From contig CAZJXT010000038.1 of NCBI GenBank assembly GCA_964550225.1, positions 1-5,281 on the forward strand: DNA of 5,281 nt, in the 5' to 3' direction. This DNA is from CAIXMG01 sp964550225. GTDB taxonomy: Bacteria > Patescibacteriota > Minisyncoccia > Phycocordibacterales > UBA1006. The translations under genes were made by a program, and so were the position numbers. Positions 4,854 to 5,281 of the stretch are shown here, in pieces. The first letter of the stretch is position 1. Each line of letters starts with the position of its first letter. Below the pieces are notes generated by a model. That model searched no databases. It was not told where the DNA came from and saw only the letters and a program-made list of their open reading frames with translations.

Positions 4854-5192
4854 CTATTTTTTAGCAGCTGGAGCTTTAGCAGCTTTTGCTGATGCAATTT
4901 CTGCAGCTTTTGCTTTTTGTTCAATTTCCTTTTGCATCTTACCTCCATGTTTGTGGAATGTTCGAGTTGGAGAAAATTCACCTAATCGGTGACCGACCAT
5001 GTCTTCGGTTACAAGTACTTCGAGGTGCTTGCGTCCGTTATGAACACCAAATGTGAAACCAATCATTTCTGGGGAAATCACGCATGCGCGAGCCCAAGTC
5101 TTGATAACGCCGGTTTCAAGCGGTTTTTTGCCCTCAATTTTTTTCATCAATTTAACATCGATGTAAGGACCTTTCTTAAGTGAACGTGTCAT
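4854..5192 (-). CDS. rpsS: 30S ribosomal protein S19 with Ala/Lys-rich tail
   Basis: S19 sits in the 30S head, pairs with S13 and contacts the A-site side. The 112-aa product starts TRSLKKGPYID (2-12). It keeps KTWARACVISPEMIGFTFGVHNGRKH (31-56) and the signature VTEDMVGHRLGEFSPTRTF (61-79). Most bacterial S19 proteins end near residue 92; this one has about 20 more, largely Ala and Lys (KAKAAEIASAKAAKAPAAKK), probably a flexible rRNA- or tRNA-contacting tail. It is the first gene of the cluster seen here. Usually rplB lies just upstream, but the 89 nt upstream in the window show no L2-like end. The stop is TAG, while the other ribosomal genes whose ends are visible use TAA. Confidence 0.98.
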   Translation of the reverse strand: MTRSLKKGPYIDVKLMKKIEGKKPLETGVIKTWARACVISPEMIGFTFGVHNGRKHLEVLVTEDMVGHRLGEFSPTRTFHKHGGKMQKEIEQKAKAAEIASAKAAKAPAAKK

Positions 5193-5281
5193 TTAATATA
5201 TTATGTGATCCAAAATCATTTCTGATTTTGCAGTGCACGATTATGTTAATAGTCGCATCGAGTCCAGATTTTTAGGAAGTA
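5193..5281 (-). other. Leader or intergenic region before rpsS
   Basis: No gene can be assigned here. Two minus-strand frames stay open from the right edge and stop at 5246 (TAA) and 5241 (TAA). Neither short end resembles the basic C-terminus of L2 that normally precedes S19. ACATAAT occurs twice (minus strand, near 5246-5240 and 5204-5198) and might serve as a -10, but no -35 is convincing. The last 18 nt before the ATG are AU-rich, with no Shine-Dalgarno. Confidence 0.5.
5211..5230 (-). promoter_or_regulatory. GAAA-tetraloop hairpin in the rpsS leader
   Basis: On the minus strand, CAAAATCA (5230-5223), loop GAAA (5222-5219) and TGATTTTG (5218-5211) form a perfect 8-bp hairpin capped by a GNRA tetraloop. 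It ends 18 nt before the rpsS ATG. No U-tract follows, so it is not a good terminator. A regulatory or mRNA-stabilising role is possible but unproven. Confidence 0.5.

Noticed and set aside
1..5281. UGA recoded as glycine, as in some CPR lineages
   Set aside because: No in-frame TGA interrupts the conserved genes and glycine is encoded by GGN; absence of TGA stops among only ten genes is weak evidence.
1..5281. CRISPR arrays, insertion sequences, tRNA or rRNA genes
   Set aside because: No spaced direct repeats, transposase sequence or tRNA/rRNA signatures were seen on either strand.

Overview
The window is a compact, mid-to-low-GC bacterial ribosomal protein locus. All supported genes lie on the minus strand, so they are transcribed from right to left. 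The style suggests a reduced-genome lineage such as the Candidate Phyla Radiation (Patescibacteria, perhaps Parcubacteria-like). The reasons are almost no intergenic space, no clear Shine-Dalgarno sequences, no L29 gene between L16 and S17, a very short L24, basic or Ala/Lys-rich tails on L5 and S19, and two unrecognised helical proteins inserted among ribosomal genes. This placement is inference; no 16S or marker tree could be run. The standard genetic code fits: no conserved gene is interrupted, and the ten visible stops are eight TAA and two TAG, with no TGA.

In transcription order: (1) a leader at 5281-5193 with a perfect GAAA-tetraloop hairpin and no recognisable rplB end; (2) a tight S10/spc-type cluster rpsS-rplV-rpsC-rplP-rpsQ-rplN-rplX-rplE (5192-1966), with gaps of only 3-7 nt except 18 nt before rpsC; (3) a strong hairpin terminator just after rplE, so the spc order (S14, S8, L6 and so on) stops here; (4) a two-gene unit of unknown function (354 aa and 93 aa, 1872-522) ended by a second terminator; (5) a promoter-like site and a leader of about 120 nt that can fold into a three-helix RNA; (6) rpsL (S12), cut by the left edge, probably the start of a str-type operon.

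The ribosomal genes encode parts of both subunits. S12, S3, S17 and S19 belong to the 30S. L22, L16, L14, L24 and L5 belong to the 50S. Several proteins depart from the usual pattern at recognisable sites: S12 has Ile in place of the conserved Pro of the accuracy loop, L16 has Gly where E. coli has the hydroxylated Arg81, and L24 is reduced to about its KOW domain.

The best candidates for something undescribed are the structured rpsL leader RNA at 359-450 and the two-gene unknown unit between rplE and rpsL.
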